A DNA stretch of 64,000 nt, from positions 186,001 through 250,000 of the forward strand of contig CAJNDS010002365.1 of the NCBI GenBank assembly GCA_905221605.1, read 5' to 3'. The position numbers were made by a program, and so were the translations under genes. This DNA is from Symbiodinium natans (Eukaryota > Sar > Dinophyceae > Suessiales > Symbiodiniaceae). Position 1 is the first letter of the stretch; every line of letters begins with the position of its first letter. Of this stretch, positions 20,980-31,734 are shown piece after piece. The notes beneath the pieces were generated by a model, which did no database searches, was not told the origin of the DNA, and saw nothing but the letters and a program-made list of their open reading frames with translations.

Positions 20980-21065
20980 CACACACACACATATATATAT
21001 ATATGTATATATATATATATTATCTATATATATATAGATACACATACATATATATATATAGACAT
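20980..21065. repeat. CA and TA microsatellite
   Basis: (CA)n passing into (TA)n with interruptions. Confidence 0.9.
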
Positions 21066-21089
21066 ATGTATGTCACAAGAAACTGCTGC

Positions 21090-23440
21090 GGCCTGAAGGT
21101 CCTTTCGACGCTCGGCGCTCCAGTCCTCAACGGTTTGAGCTGCGAAAGTTGGAAAAGTCGTGAAGCACCATGAGATTCTGCTGAGCTACGCCGTGAACTC
21201 GTGAGCTGCTGCACAGCAAGATGACGACTTCTTGGAAACCTGGCAAACCTATTGACCGTGATTAGCTTGCGCCTGGTTCTCGCGCTGGATCTCAGCCTTC
21301 TCCTGGCGGGAGCCAGGTCTCCGAAACGAAGCAAAAAAACTGAGGAGTTCATCCTGGACCACAAGCCGACATCACAAGAACACTACGCCAGCTCTAGGTG
21401 GGTCATGACAAGAACAGGCCATGCAAACTGGCATTACGTCCTTTCATGTCTCTCTCCCCCGGTCTTCGCATTGATCGCATTTACAATTCACCGCTTTGTA
21501 AATCGTCTTCGCTCCTTGGGACTCAAAATACGAACCTTCGTAGATGGGCTTCACCCGCTGGCCACCCGGCCCGAGCATTTGCTTCAAACAATGCCTTGGC
21601 GCGTAAACAGCCGCCTTCGGAGCAGGAAAGGCCCGTAAAGATCACCTTCAACATGTAATATGCGATTTGCAGCCAAAAAGGGATTGAGCATCTTTGTTGC
21701 AAACACTTCTACGGTGCATAGCGCGACATGACAAGCACATAAAAGAGCCCTCAAAAGCCGTCTTCGCCTGGAACATCGTCTTCAAAAAAAAACGTCTCTT
21801 CGTTCAATGTTGTCTGCAAGTCTTCGAGACGTCAACCGTCTTTGTGATCCAGCAAACTGTTCCCACATATATCTTCAAATATTCGTCTTCCCCCGGGAAA
21901 TGGGCGTCCGCGGCAACAAGCTTTAAACCCTCGGCAACATAAGCCTGCAAAGGTTATGGCTCAAAAAAAACGGCCAGCAAGGGTTTGTCGGGGACCCTCT
22001 CTTGCCTCCTGGCTTAGATTCCGCACGAAGCTCACGAGGTCATTGTAGTGTGACTTCAGGGTGTCCAGCGAAGATCCCTGACAGCATGATTGATGGTTTG
22101 CAGAGGCCGAACAAGGGATCCAGATCACGAGCTTTTGGCATTCTTTGCCCGCGCACTTCTCGATCGGCGCGAACCGTTTAACTTGTGAATGCGTGATGCA
22201 GGAGCTTCAAGGGTACTGTGTGAGCAGAGACGTTGCCAACATGTCTCAGGCCGGACGTGCAAAATGCTGGCTACCCGAGCATCATTCCGAACGGCCTCGT
22301 TCGCCAGGGAGTTGTCAAGCGTGTTAAGGAAATAATTATACCTGCACACGGGCCAGTCCATCGCGGAGAAAGGAAGTTGCATGCCCAGAAACATCCACAG
22401 ACTGCAGCTAAGCAACTAGGAAATCTAGGAAGACTTCTTTAGCAAAGCGGCTGACTGGGTTGCTGGCACGATGCGGGATGCTTCGTTCACAGGTACGCTA
22501 CTGAAACTACAGCATCCGTGCCTCAACACCAGGCTCTGCCTCAGCTTGATACACTGAAGCGGTGATGGTGCCCACAAGATGTTGAAGTGCTTGAATAGCT
22601 GGACTGCCGGCATTTTTCGAGACATTCCCACCACTGCAGTCATGACGCAAGTTTCTCGAGCCGGCACCACTCATCGCTGCCCGGCGTCAAATGATCCAAT
22701 GCGTTCTAGGATGCACTGCGCAGTCAAGCTTGCAGTGGATGCGGAGATGCACTACATGGAGTTTGCTCTAGAGTTGACCCCTTCGAGGCGGAATAGATTG
22801 ATTCCTGTCATCACAAGACTGCTAGTACTAGGTCCCAAAAAAAGAATCCCCTTTTAACTGCGTTACATAAACAGGCTGTAGGCAAGGCTGCGCAACATCG
22901 ACTCCTCCTCTTTTGCCGCTAATTCACGGGCTTGTTGCTTTACGAGCTGTCCTTCCCTTTAGCTACTGTGCATGGTACTGCGTCTTTGACTGTTTCGAGG
23001 ATCACTAGAGTCAACTTGTCGTCCAAACTGTGCCTTTCTGCTTGCAGTCTCGCTTGCGAGATGGCTGCACTTGGCCGAACACGCATGCTACTTCAGAATA
23101 AAGCTAGCTTCGCTCCTGCACTTGGAGAAGTGAGCGCAAATGAAGAAAAAGACTGCACGCTGTCCTGCCCCGCAGAGTGTGGGCTGGACCATTTTCTTCG
23201 CTCCTTGGCGTCTTGGCGTTCTCACAGCTCATCTCTACCGCTCAGCTCAGCTTTGGCAGCCTGGTCGAGGCAATCAATAGCAAAGAGAAACACGAACTCT
23301 CAAAAGGCAGCCCCGGTGGCCCTACCTCACACGCTCTGGTTGCAAGCAAGCATTGCAGCCCCTGTTCTCACACCTGTCCCAGAGGCACGAGTGCCTTCAT
23401 GGCTGCTTTCAGAGCGTTCTTGAAAGCCTGGGCAGAAAGA
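21090..23440 (-). CDS. Hypothetical multi-exon gene(s) with helical segments
   Basis: Protein-like exon fragments occur along the minus strand: 23425-23375 (FKNALKAAMKALVPLGQ), 23085-22965 (AISQARLQAERHSLDDKLTL), 22620-22510 (AIQALQHLVGTITASVYQAE), about 22330-22250 (DNSLANEAVRNDARVASIL), 21945-21815 (LKLVAADAHFPGEDEYLKIY), 21800-21690 (ETFFLKTMFQAKTAFEGSFM), 21640-21440 (LKQMLGPGGQRVKPIYEGSY), 21325-21265 (QEKAEIQRENQAQA) and 21140-21085 (VEDWSAERRKDLQAAA). Frames differ between fragments. Whether they form one gene or two is unclear. Helices predominate; no catalytic motif seen. Confidence 0.4.
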
Positions 23441-23759
23441 GCGGGAGTGTAAGTGTTCTGCTATATACGTCCTTCCAGTTGCCTCCTTTAAATGTCCGAC
23501 ATCAATTTGGGCAGTCACTCTCACATGAGGAAGAGAGGTATCGGGATAGCCAAAACATCACAAGAATCTAAGAAATAAGCAATTAAGTCACTGAGCCACC
23601 TGTTTTAAAGATCTTGGACCTGTCCAGGATTGGTCTGGGGTGATACAAATCCTGGGGGGGAGGGGGGCTCCACAGGCCTGATGCGGACTCAGGCAGCTTG
23701 AACACCAGGCCATTGAATCGCAACATGATACAGTGGGGTATTTTTCGTTAGAAAGGGTA

Positions 23760-23872
23760 TGCTGGGTGGGTTATCAACATTTGTTAAATTTTGAGAAGGG
23801 ATATGTTGTTGGGATTAGATGGGTTATCAGCATTTGTTAAATTTTGAGAAGGGACATGTTGGGATTAGAAGG
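23760..23872. repeat. About 52-bp direct repeat, two adjacent copies
   Basis: GGGTTATCAACATTTGTTAA... (from about 23767) and GGGTTATCAGCATTTGTTAA... (from about 23821) run to GGGATTAGA. The second copy is 3 bp shorter. Confidence 0.9.
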
Positions 23873-23979
23873 GGAAAAGAGTGCGACTGTGTCTCGCGCC
23901 TGTCGATAGGCCAGGGCCATCTGCCGATGCCGGCCGCCGATCGGCTTGGGCTCGAAGGAGAAGGGTCTTAGATGGGGGT

Positions 23980-24070
23980 TTACGATATGAAGGGGCGTTA
24001 TGTTTTAAAAAAAGTTGGTCCTTATTATGAGGGGATCCTACTATGTGGGGGTCTAGATACTAGGGGTCCC
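23980..24070. repeat. Dispersed repeat, copy 2 (pair with 10420-10500)
   Basis: Diverged match to 10420-10500 along about 80 bp. Also contains GGGGTCTAGATACTAGGGGTCC and a near-complementary CTAGACCCCC at its end, giving a hairpin. Confidence 0.6.
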
Positions 24071-24089
24071 TTATTATCCTAGACCCCCA

Positions 24090-25500
24090 GATGTGGTACT
24101 TCAAGTCGTCTACGCTCGATCCTGGGACTGGGATGCATGGAGTTCAGGTTTGGGTAGTGATGGTACAAGTTGCCACGGGTGTCAGCCGGATTTTTGAGAC
24201 ACCGAGGCGCTGGTCCTCGCTCCCTGGGCCATAGAGCATGCCAAGGCGAGCCTCCCGCACCTGTCAGGATGATAAGGCATGAAGACCGCCCTGCTCCGCC
24301 GAGAACTTCAAAGTCCCATGGGGTCTGCTTTCTGAAGTGAATGTCTCGCACATGAAAGTCACGTCGGCCTGCAGATCTTCAAGCAAGTCAGCGCCATCTT
24401 CCACCAACCCTGTCAGGTTCGTGCCTGCAAAGAAGGCGGACGACTGGACTGGAGCGAATTGGAAAGCAATCGCAAGCAGAGGCCCCCGAGCGCATGAACT
24501 CCCTCAAGAAAGCAAGAGACGGGATACTCCACTGAACAGGGTCAAGCCAAATTCCCGCCACTTTCTCTACACTCTGGAACCCTATGCAGGACGCCGCAAC
24601 AGGCCCATGCAAAGAAGTGGATGGCAGAAGCAAGGCAGACCTGCGGAAGGGAATCCCTCTGCCAAGGGCTCGCTGCAGCTGCAACCAGCGGCAACACATG
24701 TGGGAGCACAAGTGAACGCACACATGACACCTTATGTCGAACTATTGGGGCCAAGAGGGCATCTACGTCTACACTTCCCATCTGCAATGAAGCAGCAGCG
24801 TTGGTACCCAGAAAGGCACAGTTGCGGTGAACTCCCAGATTTCGCCAGGTCTGGGCACAATTCGGGCCACGCTCACCTTTTCACAGACCATCCCAAGCCC
24901 AGCCCTCTTCACCCTGCGGTGCCAGCTCGCTTCAGGAGCAAACAGCTAACAACGGTAACAACGGTAGTTCTCAAACGCAGATGCACTGGGGTACAAGGGT
25001 AGGATCCTGCAATAGCCTACCGAGCCGAGGTCCCAGCCAGGGCCGTGATCGTCGGTGTCTGCAAACCAGGCGGGCGTGCCTAGGAAACATACAAGATTCA
25101 AGTCATCACCAGATTTCCTGTCACTGGACAGATGTGACAAAAAACATTGCAATGCGCTCAGCCTGGCTCGATGGTGCTAAGGCAAGTGTTGAAGAAACGT
25201 GGTATGTCGTTGAAGGCTGTTGACATGTGCTCGAGTCTCAACTGTTCATACCTTCGAATAGGCCTCTGGGCTCACTAAGAGATGCTGAAGGCAAACTCAT
25301 GGCACCCTTGCTAAGAAGCACAACACACATCCCCGAGAAAAAAAACATTCGATTCGGATTCCTTGAGCTCTCAAGGTGAGGATCAGCCGAGGCTCCCTTC
25401 GCATCCATCTGGATCCAGGCATGGCGCGTGCCGGATGCCGCGCTGTCAAACCACCACATGACGGGTGGATCTTCGATGAACCCATAGTTCCTGCGGCCAG
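24090..25500 (-). CDS. Hypothetical gene, scattered exons
   Basis: Protein-like minus segments: 25490-25330 (NYGFIEDPPVMWWFDSAASG, then TRHAWIQMDAKGASAD), 25115-24985 (SGDDLNLVCFLGTPAWFADT, then DDHGPGWDLGSVGYC) and about 24415-24340 (LTGLVEDGADLLEDLQADVT). The first two look like parts of a globular domain rich in aromatic residues. I do not recognise the family. A plus frame of 222 codons (24337-25002) overlaps but lacks motifs. Confidence 0.35.
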
Positions 25501-25899
25501 GTTTGGAGGTGCCCCCTGCAAACCCTAAAGAGCCCTAAACCGCGCAAAAACCAACACTTCTGAAGTTCGGCCCGTCTGAGCCAAGGGACCTAAAACTTTC
25601 GGGCGCCCCGTCAAAGTCATCGGCATGCATGCCGGCGGCCTTGGCAGGGGGTCGCGTCCCCTTTGGTCGTCAGAGGGTTTTTTTGGGCAACTGAGGTTCT
25701 CAGGGTGGCAAGGGACCTAGTGGTACACACTGCCAGGGGTAGCTGGGCAATGAGGGTTGTAATTAGAGTCAGAGGATTTGTATGTATGTTCGGGAACTTG
25801 GGGAAGGCTCACACCAGACCCGCACAGGTGCAGGCTCCTTGATCTCCAGCATTAACTTCTAACCTAGTTACCCAATAACTCGCCTGGTACCAGGGGGCA
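25501..25899. other. No gene; weak telomere-like bases at 25524-25543
   Basis: Two CCCTAAA-type units at 25524-25543. The rest is G-rich in part, without recognisable coding. Confidence 0.5.
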
Positions 25900-26260
25900 G
25901 GCTGCCTGATGACCTCTGTCTCTGCCCCTCTTCACTTTCACGTGTGAACAGGGCAGCGGCCAAAGTTGGGCGAAAGGCCACTCCATTCCTGAAGAAATCC
26001 ACAAGCACAAGAACACTTGTGAAATGTCATGCCTCCAGCTGTGTGACTGCACTTGCGCGCGCAGCTGAAGTTGCGCGCCGGGGCGCACCATTGAATTCAG
26101 AACTTCGCTGCCGGCTTTGATCTCTGACGACGCACGAAACCAAAAGGTTCCTGCACGCATTGCCATGCTCCCAATTTTTTATAAAGAAGAGCCTCGAAAT
26201 ACTTCAATGGTTTCCCCATGTGCTGACACTCACTCTCCAATGCAGCTCTCACTTCACAGT
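25900..26260 (-). CDS. Hypothetical exons
   Basis: Minus frames give CQHMGKPLKYFEALLYKKLG (about 26240-26170) and TFWFRASSEIKAGSEVLNSM (about 26150-26090), overlapping in different frames. One may be a real exon. No family recognised. Confidence 0.25.
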
Positions 26261-27019
26261 TTCGTGATTCGCGATGCCTCTGCCATGGGGCTTCGAGAAA
26301 TCCTCCTGATCGAATCCGTGCCAGGTCAGGTTGTATCCTTAGGCTGCGCCATGACCCCGATGTCTCGAAATGGGACAATTGAGACATGTCTGAGGCCTCA
26401 GGCCATGATTCATGATGTCGGCAACAGGGGTCATGCCTGATCATGCACCCATGACTTGGGTGAATGCAGCAAAGGCCAGGAGGGACGGGGTGAGGGTGTT
26501 GGACTCTCTGGGTGCCTAGAGGCCCAGCTCGCGTATGGTACAAAAGCAGCGCTCGCAAGGCCAAAGCATCCCCATCCTTGGCATCGTGTCTGTCTTGTGG
26601 TCAGTGCCGGTACTGTCGCCCCAAGAAACCCAAGTACCCTTCGTCCCTTTACGATACCCTAAGATACTCCATTAAGGTAGACAAGAGGGCCCTTGTTAAG
26701 GGGGACTTTTGGGGGGGAATCCACCCTAAACCCCAAACTACCAACTCCCTCACACACCAAAGCCTTGAACGCGCCCACGCAGCGCCGTAGTTGCAGTTTG
26801 GGCTTCAGGGCTTACCTGAATGCCCACGTATGCTGAAATAAAGCAAAGACCCCAAATGCCCTAAGCCTAAGCTATACCCTCAAACCCGATGTGCTGGGGT
26901 GTATGTCTCGCGGACTGAGCTTGGCCAGTGAACCCCTGCGATAGATCTTGACTGCGTGAGCGCCTCGGGACTCTGGCTAGGATCCGGGGCAATCTGTGGG
27001 TCTCTTTAGGTGCCACCTT
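26261..27019. other. No gene identified
   Basis: 26855-26890 holds degenerate CCCTAAG/CCCTCAAA units. No supported exon. Confidence 0.4.
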
Positions 27020-27627
27020 TCAAGAACTCGGACTCATTTCTCGAACTTGAATGAAGCTGAAGGCTTTGAAGGCTTCGAAGGCTTTGAGCTGCACCTGTCG
27101 GCTGTACGAATCTATTTGCAGAGGCATTTGCAACTGAGCAACGGATTCGAGGCAATCCCGGAAGTACTGCTGGGTATAGCTTTGCCAGCCTAGGGGTCTA
27201 CAATCCAAGACTGCGCCGTACACCCCGCAACGTGTTGAGTTGGGCACGTGGGAGCTATGTTTGCAGGCATTACATAAGAACTCTGCGCTAAGGAGCCACC
27301 TTTCGGTGTTGGAAGTCCATCTAGCAATGCCACATCCTCTACTGACCACACTGCCGGCACGTTGATCTCGAGTCCATGCAATGTCTTCAAGTAAGGCCAA
27401 AAGAAGGAGCATGTACCCTTCTGCAGCTCATTGCGCAGGCGCTTGATGGCCAGGCATGGCGATCGACCATCCAAGATGATGAGTTCGCTGGGCAGCGACA
27501 CCAAGACCTCTGAGACCTCGAGGTCCTCTGTCGCGAATAGACCTCGACCCAGCTCTCCACTTCCGATGCGGAGGCGAGGGCTGAAGAAGCCCCCGTGACC
27601 TGTCGTGGTCAGAAACATGTGTCCCAT
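27020..27627 (-). CDS. SET-domain lysine methyltransferase (Rubisco-LSMT/SETD-like), partial
   Basis: From 27627 the frame gives GELGRGLFATEDLEVSEVLV, the opening GRG(L)xAT motif of SET domains in the Rubisco LSMT/SETD3 class. The spaced FFWPYLKTLHGLE and VWSVEDVALLDGLP segments are also typical of that class. A second exon (about 27200-27020) continues with GWQSYTQQYFRDCLESVAQL in another frame. The later SET motifs (NHxx and the Tyr of the active site) are not visible in this stretch and should lie in exons further left, which I could not recognise. Such enzymes methylate lysine in non-histone proteins; the target is unknown. Confidence 0.7.
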
Positions 27628-27728
27628 GTGTCATGTGGTATTTAATATATAAGGACTCCTATATACACATATAATATGTATGTATGTATATGATAAGCCG
27701 TGAACATTTATTAGCATGTTCTATATGT

Positions 27729-28174
27729 TTAGCAGTCTGAGCTGCTGGTGATCCATTCGATGAGGTCCTCCTGAGGTTCTGGGCAGCTGGAAGGTCGTGG
27801 GAGTGCCGTGCATCCCAGCACACAGTCGGCTTCGAACCCATCTGGGCAGCTCAGCCAGATCGCTTCTCCCTGATAAGTGCAGGCGGCAAGCGCAGCACAG
27901 CCCAGTGAGTTCTCCTTGCTGTACAGCAACTGGGTACCTGACATTCAAGACATTCTCGAACATTGACAACAAACATGTGCGCATAGGGCTGCCATTGGTG
28001 AGTTGCGTCGGTGGATGCTACCCGGCGGCAATAGGCTGCTTGCGCTGACGTATTGGAGACGTTGGCCCACTTCACAGGACGCGCAGGGCCGTCGCAACAT
28101 TGGTCTGGCGGTGGGTGCACCCCAAGCGCGCCAATCAGTAGCGAAGCACTCACGCACAAAGCACGCGCAGCCAT
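27729..28174 (-). CDS. Secreted cysteine-rich protein with an apparent 8-bp frame break
   Basis: The Met at 28174 begins a signal peptide (MAARALCVSASLLIGALG) followed by a mature part with Cys-Cys and Asn-glycosylation-like NVS/NTS sites. The first frame runs to ...VVNVRECLECQ near 27945. The sequence then makes sense in another frame as LLYSKENSLGCAALAACTYQ through IWLSCPDGFEADCVLGC to a stop at 27729. Skipping eight bases, GTACCCAG, just after TGTCAG joins the two frames. These eight bases end in CAG like the bases before them, so this is either an insertion or an odd splice. No family recognised. Confidence 0.55.
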
Positions 28175-28628
28175 TTTTGCTTTGCGAGAAGTGACTACCT
28201 GTGCCGCGCGTGTTCACCATCTTTGCTGCTCGTGTCTTAACAGCATGGTCAGGCACATGTCCCACATCACGCTCCCCATACAACAGTATCTGATTACTTG
28301 ACCTCAAGACACTAAATTAACTGCGTGTAAGGGTTGGCAATGGACCACATTTATTTTGCACCGCAGTCTTGGCAGTGCGCACCACCCTTGTCTTTTCATG
28401 GGCTGTTGAGCCTTCTTTGGCTGCAAGGACATGCTGCACAAATGTACCGCTGCACCGCTGCAGTGTCTGCAGTCCGCCACAACTTTTACCCATCGTGAAG
28501 CTCAGCTGGCTTGAGGCTGCTCCACTCCTCCCGAAGCCACAGAATGCCGCGCTTTTCGTCAGGATCCTCGCTGAGCACCACTTACTGAGTCTGACTGACG
28601 GGTGCTTGTGTCACGTGCTTTGCCCAAC
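28175..28628. other. No gene identified
   Basis: Between the secreted protein and the pseudouridine synthase; no supported exon. Confidence 0.45.
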
Positions 28629-30618
28629 TCACATCAATGCCCAACTTGCTGAGCGCCTTGGACACCAGCTGCTCCAGAACGGACGCAAGCTCTGAATTTG
28701 GTGGAGACGTAACCTCCCGCCGCCTCCCTCCAAGGTCCTTGGCATGAACATGTCGCAAGACTCAAGATGTTGTTGCGCCTTCAAACGGTGTGAGGCGGCC
28801 TGCGAGCTTTCTGAACAAATTGCTTCAATGATCTGCCTAGCATCATAGAACACCAGACGGTACCGATGCAAGCAGTTGTGAGGCGAGATGGCCATATCGG
28901 CAGTGTAGGTCGCTGTGCTGGAGTACTTTCCTAAGCAGCAAAGGGGCAGGAGCTCAAAGCAAGCCAAGGCCTGACATGGCAAATTCCAGCAAAGGGGCCA
29001 TCTCTCAGGAGCGGATGACCGATATGCGCACTGTGGCTGCGTATCTGATGTTGTCGACCCGTAACGATTTCAATCGCCAGCACGCTGACCGATGTGTGCA
29101 TCACCGATCCATGCTGCATGCACTTGACCTGGTTGCCAAGCAGACTCATCAATCTATTGCAGCGGCAAAACACATACACTACGTCGCGCAGCAACGCTTC
29201 GCCCAGTCGGTGAATATTAAGGGTGCCAATAGCAGTGCGGTTCTGCCAGAACAGGTTTTGCAGTGGCTTGTGGCTGCTTCCCGCGTGCCTTTGTCCATGA
29301 CGGCTTCCCACGGCCGCCGGCTCGTGTCAGCGGCGCTGTCCTGCAAGTCGCGGTCTGGACTCAAGACATTAAGCTTAGAGGGTCCTGTCGAGCTTGTTCC
29401 ATCTGCACCCAAAGGCTGCAGCCATAAGAGCTCGGAGGCACAAACATGCAAAGCATATGTTGGTCCACTTAACTTGAGCTTCGCGAGGTCCATCCTCAAT
29501 CGTTTGAAGCCTGGAGCTAAAGTGTGCTACGAAAGCCAGAGACCCTAACTTTCAAGCCCTCAACTTAAGCATCTCTCCCCAACTGAACAGTATGAAACCC
29601 CCCACGCCCGCCCACCGAGGGGCCCACCCCAACTCATAATGAATCTATAATCAGAAGATGCTCATTGGGTGCAGGGGCTTTAGGATGAGACCTTGAGATG
29701 ATTTGACTCAGATCTCCACATCACTCTCTTCCCGGTGCCTCCAGTACAGCTGGGCCTGGATGTCCCGGGACCGCTGCCAGCCGTGGCTCAGTCCCAGGTA
29801 GTCTCTGAGAAGCCCTGTGTCAAGGTGCAGAGCTTCTTGATTCAACGCCCAACTATTCCCTTGGCCCCGTTGAAACCCGTCACGGGGAGTTGAGGTTTGG
29901 GGGGAGGGGTTGATGGTTTTGTAGAGATTCTACACAAGCCAGCTGGTTCGTACAGAGTCTGCTCTGAACACCACAATGCCCACTCGCATAAATGCGCGGT
30001 GCTACAACCAGCAACAGTGGTTGAGCCCAGGGTCGATTGGAGGAGAGCTGCACAGAGAGGTCCAAGAAGGCCTCGTAGCCTTTCGCCTTGGAAGTGAATG
30101 CAAACGTGCTGCCATCAGTGCCTTGGCTTAAAAACAGGCTTCTTGCCGCGAAGACAAGGCTGACTAAAGCAGACCGAATCGTGTAAACTTGGCTTCCTGC
30201 CAACAGGAGAAGTCCAGAGCTCGGCACATCCAGACGGTGAAGGAAACCTTCACAACTGCTGGATTGCTGCGAGTTGACAGGAGTGTCTCGAAAACCAGCG
30301 ATCTCAAAAGAGGGTAGTACTTGTAGTGCAACGATTTCCAAGTGCTGTCAGGGCACCGCAGCCAAAGTCTGCATCCGACAAGATGGGCGCATCATAGGAG
30401 AGCACCTGCTGGAGGAACTCCGACAGCTGATGCCTCCACTTCCGGTTGTCCAGTGCAAATAGAAAGTTCCACATAAGTCTGCTCTGACTGCACCTCTGCG
30501 ATGCACTTGACAACATCAGAAAGCCCAGCGGCCCGGTGCTTCCATCGTAGACCTCCCAGTCCACCGGCTTCGAGACAATTAGGCTCTCCGGAAGCTCCAG
30601 CTCCACCACTGGGTACAT
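28629..30618 (-). CDS. RluA-family RNA pseudouridine synthase, multi-exon
   Basis: Converts uridine to pseudouridine in RNA. The exons follow the family order. About 30615-30550 has LPESLIVSKPVDWEVYDGS, the usual KPxG entry motif with Val-Asp in place. About 30260-30200 has FLHRLDVPSSGLLLLA, the HRLD catalytic motif with its Asp. About 30110-29960 has SKAKGYEAFLDLS. About 29400-29240 has SRRPWEAVMDKGTREAATSH. About 29090-29010 has IEIVTGRQHQIRSHSAHIGH, the TGRxHQIRxH motif. About 28930-28850 has PHNCLHRYRLVF, the closing LHxxRL motif. The frame then runs to a stop at 28629. All key residues are present, so it is probably active. The target RNA is unknown; related dinoflagellate enzymes are often organellar. 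Confidence 0.88.
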
Positions 30619-31044
30619 CTCAGACTCCTGGCATGGGAGCGCAGTGGGGCAAGCAACTTCTTGAAGCAGTCGACTTTACGATTGGCTCCACGTGTAAGAA
30701 GTCCAATTTGCGGAAGGCAGTCCGTCCTCCATTGCCTGAAGACCTGCCGCCCGCCCAGTCCACGCGCCCAGAACGCGATCACGCTCACGTCCGGCATGAC
30801 GCAGTGTTGTGGTTGCAGCAGCAAGAACCTGTGCCTTAACCAAAGCAGGAAACACGCCGAGACAGTCCACGTGCCTTCCAGTGAAACATCGTGCACTGCA
30901 CAGCGCTGCCGAGCCGCAGATAAGGCGCCCCGCAAGCTGGAGGCACGCAGGATGCCTGGACGGTGAAAAGCATGTCAAGAGTCACAAAGACAACAAGAAT
31001 GCAACACAGGATGTCGACAGAACACCCGTTGAAGGCCGCATATT
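30619..31044. other. No confident gene; possible 5' exon on the minus strand
   Basis: Minus 30800-30650 reads LGGRQVFRQWRTDCLPQIGL and may be a 5' exon of the pseudouridine synthase gene. Evidence is weak. Confidence 0.3.
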
Positions 31045-31503
31045 ATGGTAAGTCCCAGTGGCCCAAGATATCTTGCATCTCGCGAGGTTCCAGTTCAGGC
31101 TTTGGCACCTGGGCCTCCAGCCACAGCTGCTGTATCTCGCACAACATCCTCGGATTCTTTGGATCAGAAAGCAGCTGTCACATCCCCTACCCTACGATCG
31201 CCCACACCCAACTCTCAAAATCAACTGAATGGCTCCAAGGAGCCGATGGTTCGAGCGCGATGCGAAGGCTGCAGCGCCCCATGCCACTTCCAGAAGCTCA
31301 GCAGTGCCATAGCTCTGCCTCGGGAGGGCATGCGATGTCAGCGGTGTCATGTGAGATACTTAGTGGGACGGTCGAGGTTCTTTTGCGAAACGCTCAGAAA
31401 AGTTGACCGCTGTTGCACATTAACATATCATGTGCCCTTTAAACCTCCATCAAAAATGATTCTTAAAAGTCCCGGAGCTCAATTAAGAACCCCCCTCAAT
31501 TGA
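31045..31503 (+). CDS. Ambiguous open frame: plus-strand Cys-rich ORF or minus-strand exon
   Basis: The plus frame (152 codons) has a Pro/Ser/Thr-rich first half and then [17 protein letters not shown] and [19 protein letters not shown], which could bind zinc. On the minus strand, 31150-31055 reads [20 protein letters not shown], then [13 protein letters not shown], a convincing helical exon. As every recognisable gene here is on the minus strand, the minus reading is at least as likely. It would be the only plus-strand gene in the window. Confidence 0.3.
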   Translation: MVSPSGPRYLASREVPVQALAPGPPATAAVSRTTSSDSLDQKAAVTSPTLRSPTPNSQNQLNGSKEPMVRARCEGCSAPCHFQKLSSAIALPREGMRCQRCHVRYLVGRSRFFCETLRKVDRCCTLTYHVPFKPPSKMILKSPGAQLRTPLN

Positions 31504-31539
31504 AAAGGCCAAAATAGGTGAACATTGTAATTACACATA

Positions 31540-31690
31540 CTATAAGCGTATGAATATATATAAATACACATATACATATACATATATACATATATACATA
31601 TATACATATATACATATATACATATATACATATATACATATATATATATATATGTATATATACACATGCATACATATTGTAGTAGATAGA
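31540..31690. repeat. TATACA microsatellite, 8-bp unit ATATACAT
   Basis: About 100 bp of ATATACAT units plus (TA)n. The same unit forms the tract at 50095-50215. Confidence 0.95.
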
Positions 31691-31734
31691 AAACTGTCTA
31701 ATATACAAATATAATATTAATACATATAGGACGA

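Noticed and set aside
22932-23423. 163-codon plus-strand frame
   Set aside because: The minus strand carries helical exon segments here (AISQARLQAERHSLDD); the plus frame appears to be a shadow.
24337-25002. 222-codon plus-strand frame
   Set aside because: Lacks motifs, and the minus strand of the same stretch has more protein-like segments.
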